The notes under the pieces are model-generated. The model had not been told where the DNA came from and did not search any database. It worked only from the letters and a program-made list of their open reading frames with translations. From positions 1,054,001 to 1,118,000 of the forward strand of contig NZ_CP114905.1 in assembly GCF_027497195.1 (NCBI RefSeq): a stretch of 64,000 nucleotides of DNA, given 5' to 3'. Each line of letters opens with the position of its first letter. Position 1 is the first letter of the stretch. The position numbers were made by a program, and so were the translations under genes. The stretch comes from Streptomyces sp. WMMC500. GTDB lineage: Bacteria; Actinomycetota; Actinomycetes; Streptomycetales; Streptomycetaceae. Below, one piece after another: positions 51,115 to 60,203 of this stretch.

Positions 51115-52479
51115 ATGGACCACGCACCGCCTCTCAGCCGGCGGCGGCTGCTGACGTCGGGGGCCGGCACGCTCGCGGCCCGCGGCCTGGCCGCCACCGG
51201 ACTCGCCGCCACCGCCCCGGTCGCGGCCGGCTGCGCCGCGCCCTCGTTCACCGCCGCCGGCACGACCAGGCTGCGCTACTGGCACCTCTTCGGCGGCGGC
51301 GACGGCGTGAACATGTCCGCGATGGTCGACGCCTTCGCCGCGGAGCACCCGGACCTCGACGTGGAGGCCACCCAGCTCGAGTGGGGTCCCCCGTACTACA
51401 CGAAGCTGGGCATGGCCGGTGCCGGCGGGCGCGCGCCCGAGGTGGCGGTGCTGCACCTCACCCGGCTCGCCGGCTTCGGCCCCGGAAAGCTGCTCGACCC
51501 CTTCGACCCGGGCCGGCTCAGGGAACTGGGCATCACCCCCGACCGCTTCCCGGCGGAGATCTGGCGGCGCGGACAGGTGGCGGGCGAGCAGTACGCGATC
51601 CCGCTCGACACCCATCCGATCGTGCTCTACTACCACACCGAGATCTGCGAGGAGGCCGGGCTGCTCGCCGACGACGGCGGCCTCCGGCCGATCAGCGGCG
51701 TCCGCGCGTTCACCGCGGCGCTGCGTGCCGCGAAGGAGGTCACCGGCGCGCCGCCGCTGGTCGCCGAGACGCTCGGCACCGACACCGTCACCCCCTGGCG
51801 GCTCTTCGCCACCTTCTACTCGCAGACCGGCGGCACCGTCCTGTCGGAGGACGGCCGGCGGATCACCCTCGACGACGCCAAGGCCCTCGAGGTCCTGGAG
51901 TTCATGGCGATGCTCACCGACGAGGGCCTGATGGTGCGGCGCGCCGACTACCCCGGCTCCGTCGGCGTGTTCGGCGCGGGCGAGACCGCCTTCTCCCTCA
52001 ACGGCGAGTGGGAGGTGACCACGTACACCGCCGACAAGCTGCCGTTCTCCATGACCCGGGTGCCCGGGCTCTTCGGCCGGCCCACCGTGATGGCCGACTG
52101 CCACTCCTTCGTGCTGCCGCACCAGGGCGGCCGGTCCGGGGCGGCGAACGAGGCCGCGTACGCCTTCGTCGCCTGGATGCTGGAGCACTCCGTGGACTGG
52201 GCCAAGGGCGGCCACGTGCCGGCCTACCTGCCCACGCTCGACGACCCGGCGTATCTGGAGCTGCGGCCCCAGTCCGCGTACCGGTCCGTCATCGACGACG
52301 TCGTCCTCGACCCGCCCGCCTGGTTCGCGGGCTCCGCCTCGCTGCTGCAGGTCGAGCTGGGGGCCGTCTTCTCCACCGTGTTCACCGGATCCCGCAGCCC
52401 GCAGGGCGCGCTGCGCGAGGCGAAGTCGCGGCTGCAGAAGCTGCTGGACACCCCCGATCCGATAGGAGGCGCCGCATGA
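51115..52479 (+). CDS. Sugar ABC transporter substrate-binding lipoprotein (arabinoxylan locus)
   Basis: 454 residues. The signal combines a twin-arginine motif (SRRRLLTSGAG) with a lipobox (VAAGCAA, Cys ~41), so a Tat-exported lipoprotein. The binding fold shows LRYWHLFGGGDG, YAIPLDTHPIVLYY and FSLNGEWEVTTY. The upstream GH51 suggests arabino-oligosaccharides as ligand. It overlaps the first permease gene by 4 bp. Confidence 0.86.
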   Translation: MDHAPPLSRRRLLTSGAGTLAARGLAATGLAATAPVAAGCAAPSFTAAGTTRLRYWHLFGGGDGVNMSAMVDAFAAEHPDLDVEATQLEWGPPYYTKLGMAGAGGRAPEVAVLHLTRLAGFGPGKLLDPFDPGRLRELGITPDRFPAEIWRRGQVAGEQYAIPLDTHPIVLYYHTEICEEAGLLADDGGLRPISGVRAFTAALRAAKEVTGAPPLVAETLGTDTVTPWRLFATFYSQTGGTVLSEDGRRITLDDAKALEVLEFMAMLTDEGLMVRRADYPGSVGVFGAGETAFSLNGEWEVTTYTADKLPFSMTRVPGLFGRPTVMADCHSFVLPHQGGRSGAANEAAYAFVAWMLEHSVDWAKGGHVPAYLPTLDDPAYLELRPQSAYRSVIDDVVLDPPAWFAGSASLLQVELGAVFSTVFTGSRSPQGALREAKSRLQKLLDTPDPIGGAA

Positions 52480-53426
52480 CCGCCACCGCCACCGTCCCGG
52501 TGCCGCCCGGCGAGACCGCGGCGCCGGCCGGGCGGCCCGCCACCGTACGCCGCAAGTGGACAGAGCACGGCCTGGTGTTCATCGCGCCCTTCCTCGTCAT
52601 GTACGCGATGTTCCTGCTCTGGCCGCTGGTCTACGGCGTCGGCCTGAGCCTGCGCAGCGACAACATCACCGGCGACGGCGGCGAGTACGTCGGCTTCGAC
52701 AACTACACGGAGGCGTTCCGCGACGAGAACGTCTGGTCGTCGCTGTGGAACACCGTGTGGTTCACGGTCCTGTCCACGGTCCCGCTCGTCGTCATGGGCC
52801 TGGTCTTCGCCCTGCTGGCACACCATCTGCGCGTCGTGCAGTGGCTGTGGCGGCTGAGCTGGTTCGCGCCCTTCGTGCTGCCGTCGGGCGTCGTGGGGCT
52901 GCTCTTCCTCTGGGTGATCTACCCGTCCGACTTCGGCTTCGCCGACCAGATGCTCGCCGAGTTCGGGCTGCACCCGGGCATCGGCTGGCTGACGGACGAG
53001 CGGTACGCGATGCTGTCGATCGTCCTGACGACGGTGTGGTGGACGGTCGGCTTCAACTTCCTGCTCTACCTCGCCGCTCTCCAGTCGATACCGCAGCACC
53101 TGTACGAGGCCGCGGAGCTCGACGGCGCCGGCCCCTGGCACCGGCTGCGCCACGTCACGCTGCCGCTGCTGAGGCGCACCACGGGGGTGGTCCTGGTGCT
53201 CCAGATCCTCGCGTCCCTGAAGGTCTTCGACCAGGTCTACATCATGACCGGCGGCGGCCCCGACGACGCCACCCGGCCGATCCTGCAGTACGTCTACCAG
53301 TCGGGCTTCACCGGCTACCGGATCGGCTACGCGTCCGCCGTCTCGTACCTCTTCTTCGCCCTCATCGTGATCGTCTCGCTGATCCATCTGCGCCTGTCCC
53401 GCCGCAACGCCGAGGAGGCCCCGTGA
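52476..53426 (+). CDS. ABC sugar permease, MalF type (arabinoxylan locus)
   Basis: 316 residues, ATG inside the binding-protein stop. Six membrane segments and the EAA loop HLYEAAELDGAGPWHRLRHV (near residue 210). It overlaps the second permease by 4 bp. Confidence 0.87.
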   Translation: MTATATVPVPPGETAAPAGRPATVRRKWTEHGLVFIAPFLVMYAMFLLWPLVYGVGLSLRSDNITGDGGEYVGFDNYTEAFRDENVWSSLWNTVWFTVLSTVPLVVMGLVFALLAHHLRVVQWLWRLSWFAPFVLPSGVVGLLFLWVIYPSDFGFADQMLAEFGLHPGIGWLTDERYAMLSIVLTTVWWTVGFNFLLYLAALQSIPQHLYEAAELDGAGPWHRLRHVTLPLLRRTTGVVLVLQILASLKVFDQVYIMTGGGPDDATRPILQYVYQSGFTGYRIGYASAVSYLFFALIVIVSLIHLRLSRRNAEEAP

Positions 53427-54280
53427 GTGCACTGGCCGCGGATTCGGGCCGCAGGGCCCGCTGGACCCGCGGGCGCGTCGCGCTGTTCGCCGTGGCGCTG
53501 CTGCTGGTCGTGGTGTGGGTGCTGCCGCTCGCGTGGGCGCTGTCGGTCTCGCTCAAGCCGGACGCGGAGGCGGCGAAGACCCCGCTGGAGTGGGTGGGCT
53601 CGACGATCACCTTCGACGCCTACCGGGCGGTGTGGGAGACCGGTGACATCGGCCGCTGGCTGTTCAACACCGCGTACATCGCCTGCATGACCACCGTGCT
53701 GACCGTGGCGCTCTGCTCGATGGCCGCCTACGGCTTCGCGCGCACCGAGTTCCGGGGCCGCAAGGCGCTCTACGCGCTCGTCCTGGCCGGGATCATGGTG
53801 CCGCCGCAGGTGCTGATCGCGCCGCTGTTCGCGGAGATGGTGCAGCTCGGCCTGGTGGACACCTACTGGGGCGTGATCCTGCCTCAGGTGGCCGTGCCCG
53901 CGATGGTGTTCATTCTGGTGAAGTTCTTCGAGGGGGTGCCGCGCGAGCTGGAGGAGGCCGCGTTCGTCGACGGGGCGGGCCGGTGGCGGGTGTTCTTCAC
54001 GATCGTCCTGCCCCTGTCGAGGCCCGTGCTCGCCGCGGTCGCGATCTTCACCTTCATCTCGACCTGGAACAACTTCCTCTGGCCGTTCCTCGTCACCACC
54101 GACCCGAACGGCATGACGCTGCCCGTCGGGCTCGTCAACGTCCAGTCGTCCTACGGCGTGCGCTACGCGCAGATGATGGCGTCCGTCGTCATCGCCGGGC
54201 TGCCGCTGCTGGTGGTCTTCGCGATCTTCCAGCGGCAGATCGTGCGCGGCATCGCCCACACGGGGCTGGCCGGGCAGTGA
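53423..54280 (+). CDS. ABC sugar permease, MalG type (arabinoxylan locus)
   Basis: 285 residues from GTG at 53423. Six membrane segments and the EAA loop LEEAAFVDGAGRWRVF. It is intact, unlike its counterpart in the mannoside locus, and ends the operon just before a strong hairpin. Confidence 0.87.
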   Translation: MSALAADSGRRARWTRGRVALFAVALLLVVVWVLPLAWALSVSLKPDAEAAKTPLEWVGSTITFDAYRAVWETGDIGRWLFNTAYIACMTTVLTVALCSMAAYGFARTEFRGRKALYALVLAGIMVPPQVLIAPLFAEMVQLGLVDTYWGVILPQVAVPAMVFILVKFFEGVPRELEEAAFVDGAGRWRVFFTIVLPLSRPVLAAVAIFTFISTWNNFLWPFLVTTDPNGMTLPVGLVNVQSSYGVRYAQMMASVVIAGLPLLVVFAIFQRQIVRGIAHTGLAGQ

Positions 54281-54281
54281 C

Positions 54282-54315
54282 GTGCCCGGGCTCCGTCCCG
54301 GCGGAGCCCGGGCAC
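54282..54315. terminator. Terminator hairpin after the arabinoside importer
   Basis: A perfect 14-bp stem (54282-54295 with 54302-54315) and a 6-base loop begin one base after the permease stop, between convergent genes. Confidence 0.75.
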
Positions 54316-54389
54316 ACGGCGTGGTGCACGCTTCCGCGAGTGGCGCGGCAGGGCGTGTTCCGGGGGCGGCGCTGTGTGCCGTATCCGGA

Positions 54390-55934
54390 CTAGCGGACGG
54401 CCAGGTCGTCGAAGCTCGCCATCCGCTTCGCCGGCGCCACCGCGCCGCCCGCGGCGGCGCGCGGGCCCACGCGCACGCCGTGGGCGCCGGAGGCGTGAGC
54501 CGCGTCCGTGACACTGATCTTCGGGGTGGTCATGTCGTCCACGTACACCTTCAGCGACGGCCCGACGGCCTCGACCTTCAGCCTGTGGGTCTCGCCCACG
54601 CCGACGTCCACGGGTGCCCTGCCGAGCGTCCTTGCCTCCTCCCCCGCCGTGCGGAGCACCACGCCCTTCGGCGTGAGGCCGGCGTAGTAGCCGGTGAAGC
54701 CGTCCGGCCCGCTGCCGGGAGAGGTGGCGCGGAAGGCGAATCCGGCGTCGGCGGTGCCGTGGGTGAGGGTGACGTCGCCCTCGTAGACGAGGTCGGCGAA
54801 GTTCGTGTCCTGGAGGGACGCCCCGCCCTTCCCCGCGGCCCCGGTGTACGCGTCGCCGGCCGCGGACCACCGCGCGCCGCCGTGGTTCTTCCACCCGACG
54901 GCGTTGTCGTCGTCGAAGTTGTCCCGGACCCGCATCGTGACCGGGCGGATCGTGCCGTCCTCCGCGAACTCCATCCGGTCGTACGCCAGCGCCCTGCTGT
55001 TGCCGTCCGTCTCGCTGAGGGGCCGGCGGTGGTAGAAGATGTACCAGATGTCGGTGCCGGGGATGTTGAGCACCGAGTTGTGCCCGGAGCCCCGCGCGAC
55101 CGCCGGGTCCTGCTGCAGCACCTTGCCGAGCCGCTCGAAGGGCCCGGTGGGCGAGTCGGCGACGGCGTACGAGACGGAGTAGTCGGGGCCGGTCCAGCCG
55201 CCCTCGGACCACATCATGTAGTACTTGCCGTTCCGCTTGAACATCAGTGAGCCCTCGGTGTAGTTCTCCGGCGTGATCTCCTTGAACGTGGTGCCGTCGT
55301 CGAACGTGCCGAGGCTGGTCATGTCGGGGTTGAGCTTCACGACGTTGGCGTGGTGCCAGCCGCCGTAGTACATGTACGCCTGCCCGTCGTCGTCGATGAA
55401 GACGTCCTGGTCGATGGGCTGCGCGCCGTTGTGGAACTGCGCGATCAGCGGCTTGCCGAGCGCGTCGCGGTACGGGCCCTCGGGGCGGTCGGCGACGGCG
55501 ACGCCGATGCCGCCCAACTCGTCGTCGCCCTGGATGTCGTTGGCGGCGAAGTACAGGTAGTACCGGCCGTTCCGCTCGATCGGCGCGGGCGCCCACAACG
55601 CCCGTCGCGCCCACGGGATGTCGGCGATGTCCAGCACTCCCGGATGCTTCTTCCAGTGCACCAGGTCGGTGGAGGAGAACGCGTCCATGAACGTCTGCTC
55701 GTCGTAGCCGCGCGACGTGGTCGGGAAGACCCAGTAGCGGTCGCCGTAGACGGCCACGTCCGGGTCGGCGTACCACCCGTCGACGAACGGGTTGCCGGCC
55801 ACGGCGGTGTCGTAGTCCGGCACGGCCGCCGCGGACGCGGCCGCGGCGGGCTCCCCCTCGGCGACGGCGGGGGCCGCGCCGCCGAGCAGCAGGGCGATCG
55901 AGGACAACACGGCGAACGTGCGGAGGCGGTGCAT
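54390..55934 (-). CDS. Secreted GH43 glycosidase with a C-terminal beta-sandwich domain
   Basis: 514 residues. Sec signal to about residue 26. GH43 propeller residues: base Asp in WYADPDV (~57), pKa-modulating Asp in PIDQDVFID (~175), acid Glu in YTEGSLMF (~230). Residues ~335-514 form a lectin-like jelly roll of the kind found in 3-keto-disaccharide hydrolases. Likely an extracellular beta-xylosidase, arabinofuranosidase or arabinanase; the sequence does not settle which. Its promoter holds a different palindrome (55997-56008) from the other arabinoxylan genes. Confidence 0.83.
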   Translation of the reverse strand: MHRLRTFAVLSSIALLLGGAAPAVAEGEPAAAASAAAVPDYDTAVAGNPFVDGWYADPDVAVYGDRYWVFPTTSRGYDEQTFMDAFSSTDLVHWKKHPGVLDIADIPWARRALWAPAPIERNGRYYLYFAANDIQGDDELGGIGVAVADRPEGPYRDALGKPLIAQFHNGAQPIDQDVFIDDDGQAYMYYGGWHHANVVKLNPDMTSLGTFDDGTTFKEITPENYTEGSLMFKRNGKYYMMWSEGGWTGPDYSVSYAVADSPTGPFERLGKVLQQDPAVARGSGHNSVLNIPGTDIWYIFYHRRPLSETDGNSRALAYDRMEFAEDGTIRPVTMRVRDNFDDDNAVGWKNHGGARWSAAGDAYTGAAGKGGASLQDTNFADLVYEGDVTLTHGTADAGFAFRATSPGSGPDGFTGYYAGLTPKGVVLRTAGEEARTLGRAPVDVGVGETHRLKVEAVGPSLKVYVDDMTTPKISVTDAAHASGAHGVRVGPRAAAGGAVAPAKRMASFDDLAVR

Positions 55935-55996
55935 GTGAACTCCCTTTCCGTACGGTGACTGTGTGCGTCTGACCGGGTCCGCTGTACATCGTTGTT

Positions 55997-56008
55997 GACA
56001 ACGTTGTC
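55997..56008. promoter_or_regulatory. Candidate operator upstream of the secreted GH43
   Basis: GACAACGTTGTC is a perfect 12-bp, CG-centred palindrome of LacI type, 63 bp before the GH43 start. It has no match to the TTCGA boxes, so it suggests a separate regulator. Confidence 0.5.
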
Positions 56009-56089
56009 GCAGCGTGGAGTGTCCCGAGCCTCCCTCCCGGTGTCAAGACATCCCGTCGCGTCGCGGCCGGCTCCGCCGGCCGGCCGTGG

Positions 56090-57376
56090 CTAGCCGCCCG
56101 CGGAGGGCATCGCCGCGGTCGCGTTCCGCGCGGTGTCCGCCGGGCTGCCCAGGGAGTCGGGATCCAGCCTCAGGAACCGGGGACGGTAGTCGTTGGTGTT
56201 GCCGGCCCCGCCCATCCTGTTCACGTTGTAGGTGACGAGCAGTTCGCCCGGCTCCGACAGGCTGGGATGGGCCTTCGCGTTGTACGTGTACCGCTGGCCC
56301 GGCCCTGTCCCCTCGAACTCGGGCGCCGTGTAGAACCTGACGGGCTCGGAGAAGGGGCCCGCCGGGCTGTCCCCGAGGGCGTACATCATGTCGGGGCTCT
56401 GCACGTTGCGCGTGTACACGGCGAGGTACCTGCCCCTGTGCGGCCCGCTGGTGACGGGAGTGACGCTCGCCTCGGTGGAGACGTCGCGGACCAGCGGGGC
56501 CGAATCCTCGACGGCGCCGCTCCATCCGCTGCCGTCCCAGTACCTGAGGCCGCCGAGGTCGGGGAACTCCGCCCTCGGGACCCGGGAGACGATCAGGTCC
56601 TTCCGGTTCGCCTGGCCCCCGGTCAGGGCGTCCCGGTACCCGTAGAGGTAGAGGTACCCGTCCGGGTTCGGGGCGCCGGCCTCCGCGGAGTTGTTCAGCA
56701 CGCCGATCCCGTAGTCGTACAGGTGGTCCGCGTTCCGGTGGTACATCTGCGGGAGCGCCGCCTTCCTGGTGAAGGCGGCGTAGTCGGGTGCGCCGCCGCG
56801 GACCGGGACCGTGATCAGGTCCACCTGCCGGGGCTTCCAGTCGCCGTCGAACGGGATCCCGAAGACGTACACGTTGTCGTCCACGGTCAGCGCCCCCTGC
56901 ATCCAGGCGGTGTACCCGAACAGGTTGTCCCCCTGCGCCGTGCTCCCGCTCGCCTTGTGCCCGTACCGGAAGCCGATGCGGTCCGGGTCGGGGGTGTCTC
57001 CGGTCAGCACGGCGGAGGAGTGGTTCTGGTAGGCGGAGTTGCCGAGTGCGCCGGACGGCTCGGCGGATCCGAGGATCGTGTCGCTGAAGACGAAGAAGGT
57101 CCTGCTCGCGGCATCGGCACCGCCGAACGACTGCGCCTCGTTCAGCGGTGTCGAGTAGATGCCGTCGGCGCCCAGCCAGGTGTCGGACCGGCCGGCCCGG
57201 TCGAACAGGTGCGTCCAGTCGTCCGCCGGCGAGGCGGCCGCGTCCGTGGGGGTGCCGGCCCCCGGGCTCACCGCGGCCACGAGAAGCGCCAGCACCGTCG
57301 CCACGAGGGCGGCAACGGTGCCCGGACGCCGCGGTGTTGACGCCCCGGGGAGTCTTCGGCTCCGGACTCTGCTCAT
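56090..57376 (-). CDS. Exported DUF4185 protein (predicted five-bladed glycosidase-like)
   Basis: 428 residues from ATG at 57374-57376, chosen because a signal-like stretch follows (basic head, then VAALVATVLALLVAAV, residues ~27-42). The DUF4185 layout is visible: TWLGADGIYS, FFVFSDTILG, QNHSSAVL, and repeated YLYLYGYRDA and YLAVYTRNV blades. Some relatives are arabinan- or pectin-degrading enzymes with a GH43-like propeller, which suits this locus. The catalytic residues are not evident. It follows the GH43 gene's promoter on the same strand. Confidence 0.7.
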   Translation of the reverse strand: MSRVRSRRLPGASTPRRPGTVAALVATVLALLVAAVSPGAGTPTDAAASPADDWTHLFDRAGRSDTWLGADGIYSTPLNEAQSFGGADAASRTFFVFSDTILGSAEPSGALGNSAYQNHSSAVLTGDTPDPDRIGFRYGHKASGSTAQGDNLFGYTAWMQGALTVDDNVYVFGIPFDGDWKPRQVDLITVPVRGGAPDYAAFTRKAALPQMYHRNADHLYDYGIGVLNNSAEAGAPNPDGYLYLYGYRDALTGGQANRKDLIVSRVPRAEFPDLGGLRYWDGSGWSGAVEDSAPLVRDVSTEASVTPVTSGPHRGRYLAVYTRNVQSPDMMYALGDSPAGPFSEPVRFYTAPEFEGTGPGQRYTYNAKAHPSLSEPGELLVTYNVNRMGGAGNTNDYRPRFLRLDPDSLGSPADTARNATAAMPSAGG

Positions 57377-57482
57377 GGGAATCCCTTCCGTACCACGGGC
57401 GGCGTACGCGGACGCCGGACGGACTCCTGCCGTCGTACCCTTCCCCGCCCTGGCGAGCCCGCACACGGCCGGCCGGGCCTCA

Positions 57483-58103
57483 TCAGCCGCGGCTGTCCTC
57501 TGCCGGCGCCTGCCGGGTGAGCAGGGTGCGTGCGTCCATCAGCGCGAAACCGAGCAGGTTCAGCCCCCGCCACGACTCCGGGTCGGCCACGTGGTCGTCC
57601 GTCGGCGCCAGGCCGATGCCCCAGATGCGGTCCACCGGACTCGCCTCCACCAGCACGCGGTCACCGGTTCCGCGGAGATACGCCGAGAGCGGGCCGCTCT
57701 GGCCGAACTTGGCCACGTTGCCCCGCACCACGAGGTCGTAGCGCTGAGCCGCCCAGACCGCCTCGTCGAAGCCCCGCACCTTCCGGCCCTCGGCCTTGGC
57801 CTCCCCCGGATGACGGGCCGCAAGGATGCGCTCCGCGGCCACGTCGTCGCCGAACAGCCGCGCCTTGGCGGCCATCATCCAGTGCTCCGCGCTGCGGTAG
57901 TCGACGCCGTCCACCGTGAACGCCGCCGGCCACCACTGACTCAGACAGGCCGCGTCCACCGCTCCCGGACGCCGGGCGCGGTGCCCCCAGAAGAAGAGGT
58001 ACTTCAGCCTGCGCCCCCGCCGCACGGTCTCGCGCACCTCGGCCACCGAACGCGGCAGGTCACCCCCCTGCCCGGCGGCCCGCGCACCGATGTCCTGCTC
58101 CAC
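57483..58103 (-). CDS. NADAR-family (YbiA-like) N-glycosidase/ADP-ribose-related protein
   Basis: 206 residues from GTG at 58101-58103, behind GGGGGA; the frame is open upstream, with an ATG at 58175, but the family domain starts near residue 38. NADAR motifs: YLFFWGH, SAEHWMMAAKA with the catalytic Glu, VRGNVAKFGQ and DRIWGIGL. Relatives hydrolyse N-glycosidic bonds in damaged riboflavin intermediates or act on ADP-ribosylated substrates. It has no obvious link to arabinoxylan breakdown. It is divergent from the GH43 gene at 58318. Confidence 0.8.
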   Translation of the reverse strand: MEQDIGARAAGQGGDLPRSVAEVRETVRRGRRLKYLFFWGHRARRPGAVDAACLSQWWPAAFTVDGVDYRSAEHWMMAAKARLFGDDVAAERILAARHPGEAKAEGRKVRGFDEAVWAAQRYDLVVRGNVAKFGQSGPLSAYLRGTGDRVLVEASPVDRIWGIGLAPTDDHVADPESWRGLNLLGFALMDARTLLTRQAPAEDSRG

Positions 58104-58251
58104 CGTCCCCCGCTCCCCTCCCAGGCGATACGGCGCGGCGCCGGTCCCCCTCCGCGCGGCGCGCCTCCCGGCGTTCATCGTCGCCCATATCCGGGTGGCC
58201 GGCACCGCAATTGACGGTGGCGTTGCCCGTCGTTACGGTGCGCACCAAGGA

Positions 58252-58265
58252 TTCGACTTATCGAT
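58252..58265. promoter_or_regulatory. Arabinoxylan box, upstream copy (GH43)
   Basis: TTCGACTTATCGAT matches the box at 13 of 14 positions and lies 19 bp before the second copy. Confidence 0.6.
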
Positions 58266-58270
58266 CGCTG

Positions 58271-58284
58271 TTCGACATATCGAA
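58271..58284. promoter_or_regulatory. Arabinoxylan box, downstream copy (GH43)
   Basis: TTCGACATATCGAA, 33 bp before the GH43 start and just before the ribosome-site region. Confidence 0.65.
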
Positions 58285-58317
58285 GGAGAACTCCCGCCGC
58301 CGAGGAGGCTGACCCTC

Positions 58318-59925
58318 ATGCCCGACCCACTGCACCCCTGGAGCCGCCGGACGTTACTCACGGCCGCCTCCGGCCTGGCCGCCGCGACCACGCTGCCGGC
58401 CGCGGCATCCGCCGCCGCGCCGGGCCCGCTCCAGGCGACGTACACGAATCCCGTCCTGTGGCAGGACTTCGCGGACATCGACATCATCCGCGTCGGCGAC
58501 ACGTACTACTACTCCGCCTCGACGATGCACTACTCGCCGGGCGCTCCCATCCTGCGCTCCTACGACCTGGTCAACTGGGAGTTCGCCGGGCACTCGGTGC
58601 CGGTGCTGGACTTCGGGAGCAAGTACGACCTGAACGGCGGCCGCGGCTACGTCCGCGGCATCTGGGCGTCCTCCCTGGGCTACCGGAACAGCAACCGCAC
58701 CTTCTACTGGATCGGGCAGATCGACTTCGCCCGCACCTACCTCTACACCGCCCCGTCCGTCGAAGGGCCCTGGGCCAGGCACGCCTCGCTCGGCAGCGTC
58801 TACTACGACGCGGGCCTGCTGTTCGACGACGACGACACCCCGTACGTGGCCTACGGCAACACCGCCATCCACGTCGCCCAGCTCTCCCCGGACGCGCGCA
58901 CCCAGGTCCGTTCCCAGCAGGTGTTCAGCACCCCGCCGAGCGTCGGCACCCTGGAGGGAGCCCGCTTCTACAAGATCAACGGAAACCACTACATCTTCCT
59001 GACCCGCCCGGCCAACGGCCAGTACATCCTGAAGTCCACCTCCGGCCCCTTCGGCCCGTACGAGATGCGGCAGGTGCTCCTCGACCTCCCGGGACCGATC
59101 GCCGGCGGCGGAGTGCCGCACCAGGGCGGACTGGTCAGCACCCCGGACGGCGGGTGGCACTACATGGCCTTCGTCGACGCCTATCCCGGCGGCCGCGTGC
59201 CCGCGCTCGCCCCGGTCACCTGGTCCGCGGACGGCTGGCCCACCCTGCAGCTCGTGAACGGCGCCTGGGGCCGGTCGTACACCGCACCGCTGCCCCTGCG
59301 CCCCGTCGCGCCGATGACCGGCACCGACACCTTCCAGGGCAGCGCGCTCGCCCCACGGTGGGAGTGGAACCACAACCCCGACACCGGCAGATTCTCCGTC
59401 GGCAACGGGCTGACCCTGCGCACCGCGACGGTGACCGGCGACCTGTACGCCGCCCGCAACACCCTCACCCACCGCATCCAGGGCCCCACCTCCACCGCCA
59501 CCATCGAACTCGACTGTTCCGCGATGGCCGACGGCGACCGGGCGGGTCTCGCCGTGCTGCGGGACTCCTCCGCCTGGATCGGCCTCAAGCGCGACGGCGG
59601 CACCACGCGCGTGGTGATGGTCGACGGCCTGACCATGGACGGCAACTGGAACACCACCGGCACCGGCACCGAACGTGCGAGCGCGGCCTTCCCGGGCAAC
59701 CGGATCTGGCTGCGCGCCCGCGCCGACATCCGGCCGGGCAGCGGGCGGCAGGCCGAGTTCTCCTACAGCACCGACGGCAGCGGCTTCAGCCGGCTGGGCC
59801 CCGCCTTCACGCTCAACAACGCCTGGCAGTTCTTCATGGGCTACCGCTACGCCGTCTTCAACCACGCCACCCGGGCGCTCGGCGGCAGCGTCCGGGTCGC
59901 ACGCTTCGAACTGGCCACGCCCTAG
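58318..59925 (+). CDS. Tat-exported GH43 beta-xylosidase/arabinofuranosidase with lectin-like C-terminus
   Basis: 535 residues from ATG at 58318, behind GAGGAGG. Tat signal WSRRTLLTAASGL. The catalytic propeller starts TYTNPVLWQDFADIDIIRVG, with the base Asp in the FADID segment; the rest of the active site (YDAGLLFDDDDTPYVAYG, and LEGARFYKINGNHYIF with the likely acid Glu) fits GH43. Residues ~335-535 form the C-terminal beta-sandwich common to GH43 xylosidases. The promoter carries paired TTCGA boxes. Confidence 0.85.
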   Translation: MPDPLHPWSRRTLLTAASGLAAATTLPAAASAAAPGPLQATYTNPVLWQDFADIDIIRVGDTYYYSASTMHYSPGAPILRSYDLVNWEFAGHSVPVLDFGSKYDLNGGRGYVRGIWASSLGYRNSNRTFYWIGQIDFARTYLYTAPSVEGPWARHASLGSVYYDAGLLFDDDDTPYVAYGNTAIHVAQLSPDARTQVRSQQVFSTPPSVGTLEGARFYKINGNHYIFLTRPANGQYILKSTSGPFGPYEMRQVLLDLPGPIAGGGVPHQGGLVSTPDGGWHYMAFVDAYPGGRVPALAPVTWSADGWPTLQLVNGAWGRSYTAPLPLRPVAPMTGTDTFQGSALAPRWEWNHNPDTGRFSVGNGLTLRTATVTGDLYAARNTLTHRIQGPTSTATIELDCSAMADGDRAGLAVLRDSSAWIGLKRDGGTTRVVMVDGLTMDGNWNTTGTGTERASAAFPGNRIWLRARADIRPGSGRQAEFSYSTDGSGFSRLGPAFTLNNAWQFFMGYRYAVFNHATRALGGSVRVARFELATP

Positions 59926-60034
59926 CGAGGATTCCCTGCACCGACCAAGGCCGCTCTCGAAAATTTCGCCCTGGGAATCGAAATTCTTCCGCTGGCGGCA
60001 TTGACGCCGCGCCCTCTCCCCTCAATCATCCCTG

Positions 60035-60048
60035 ACTGAGAGTACGAA
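60035..60048. promoter_or_regulatory. Degenerate arabinoxylan box upstream of GH62
   Basis: ACTGAGAGTACGAA keeps only the right half (CGAA) of the box, but sits exactly 19 bp before the good copy, as at the other two promoters. Confidence 0.3.
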
Positions 60049-60053
60049 CGACG

Positions 60054-60067
60054 TTCGAGATATCGAA
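60054..60067. promoter_or_regulatory. Arabinoxylan box upstream of GH62
   Basis: TTCGAGATATCGAA, 136 bp before the GH62 start. The 278-bp gap also holds two weaker look-alikes near 59957-59968 and 59978-59986. Confidence 0.6.
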
Positions 60068-60203
60068 CTCGCACAACGGCCTTTCGCACCACTCGTTTTC
60101 GTTCCGGTGAGGCTCTCCACGCGGTTGTCCGGGCTCCCGGCCATCCGGGGAGGCACGCGACGCCGCGTGGCGGGCCCCGGCTGAGCCGCGATGGAGAACC
60201 CCC

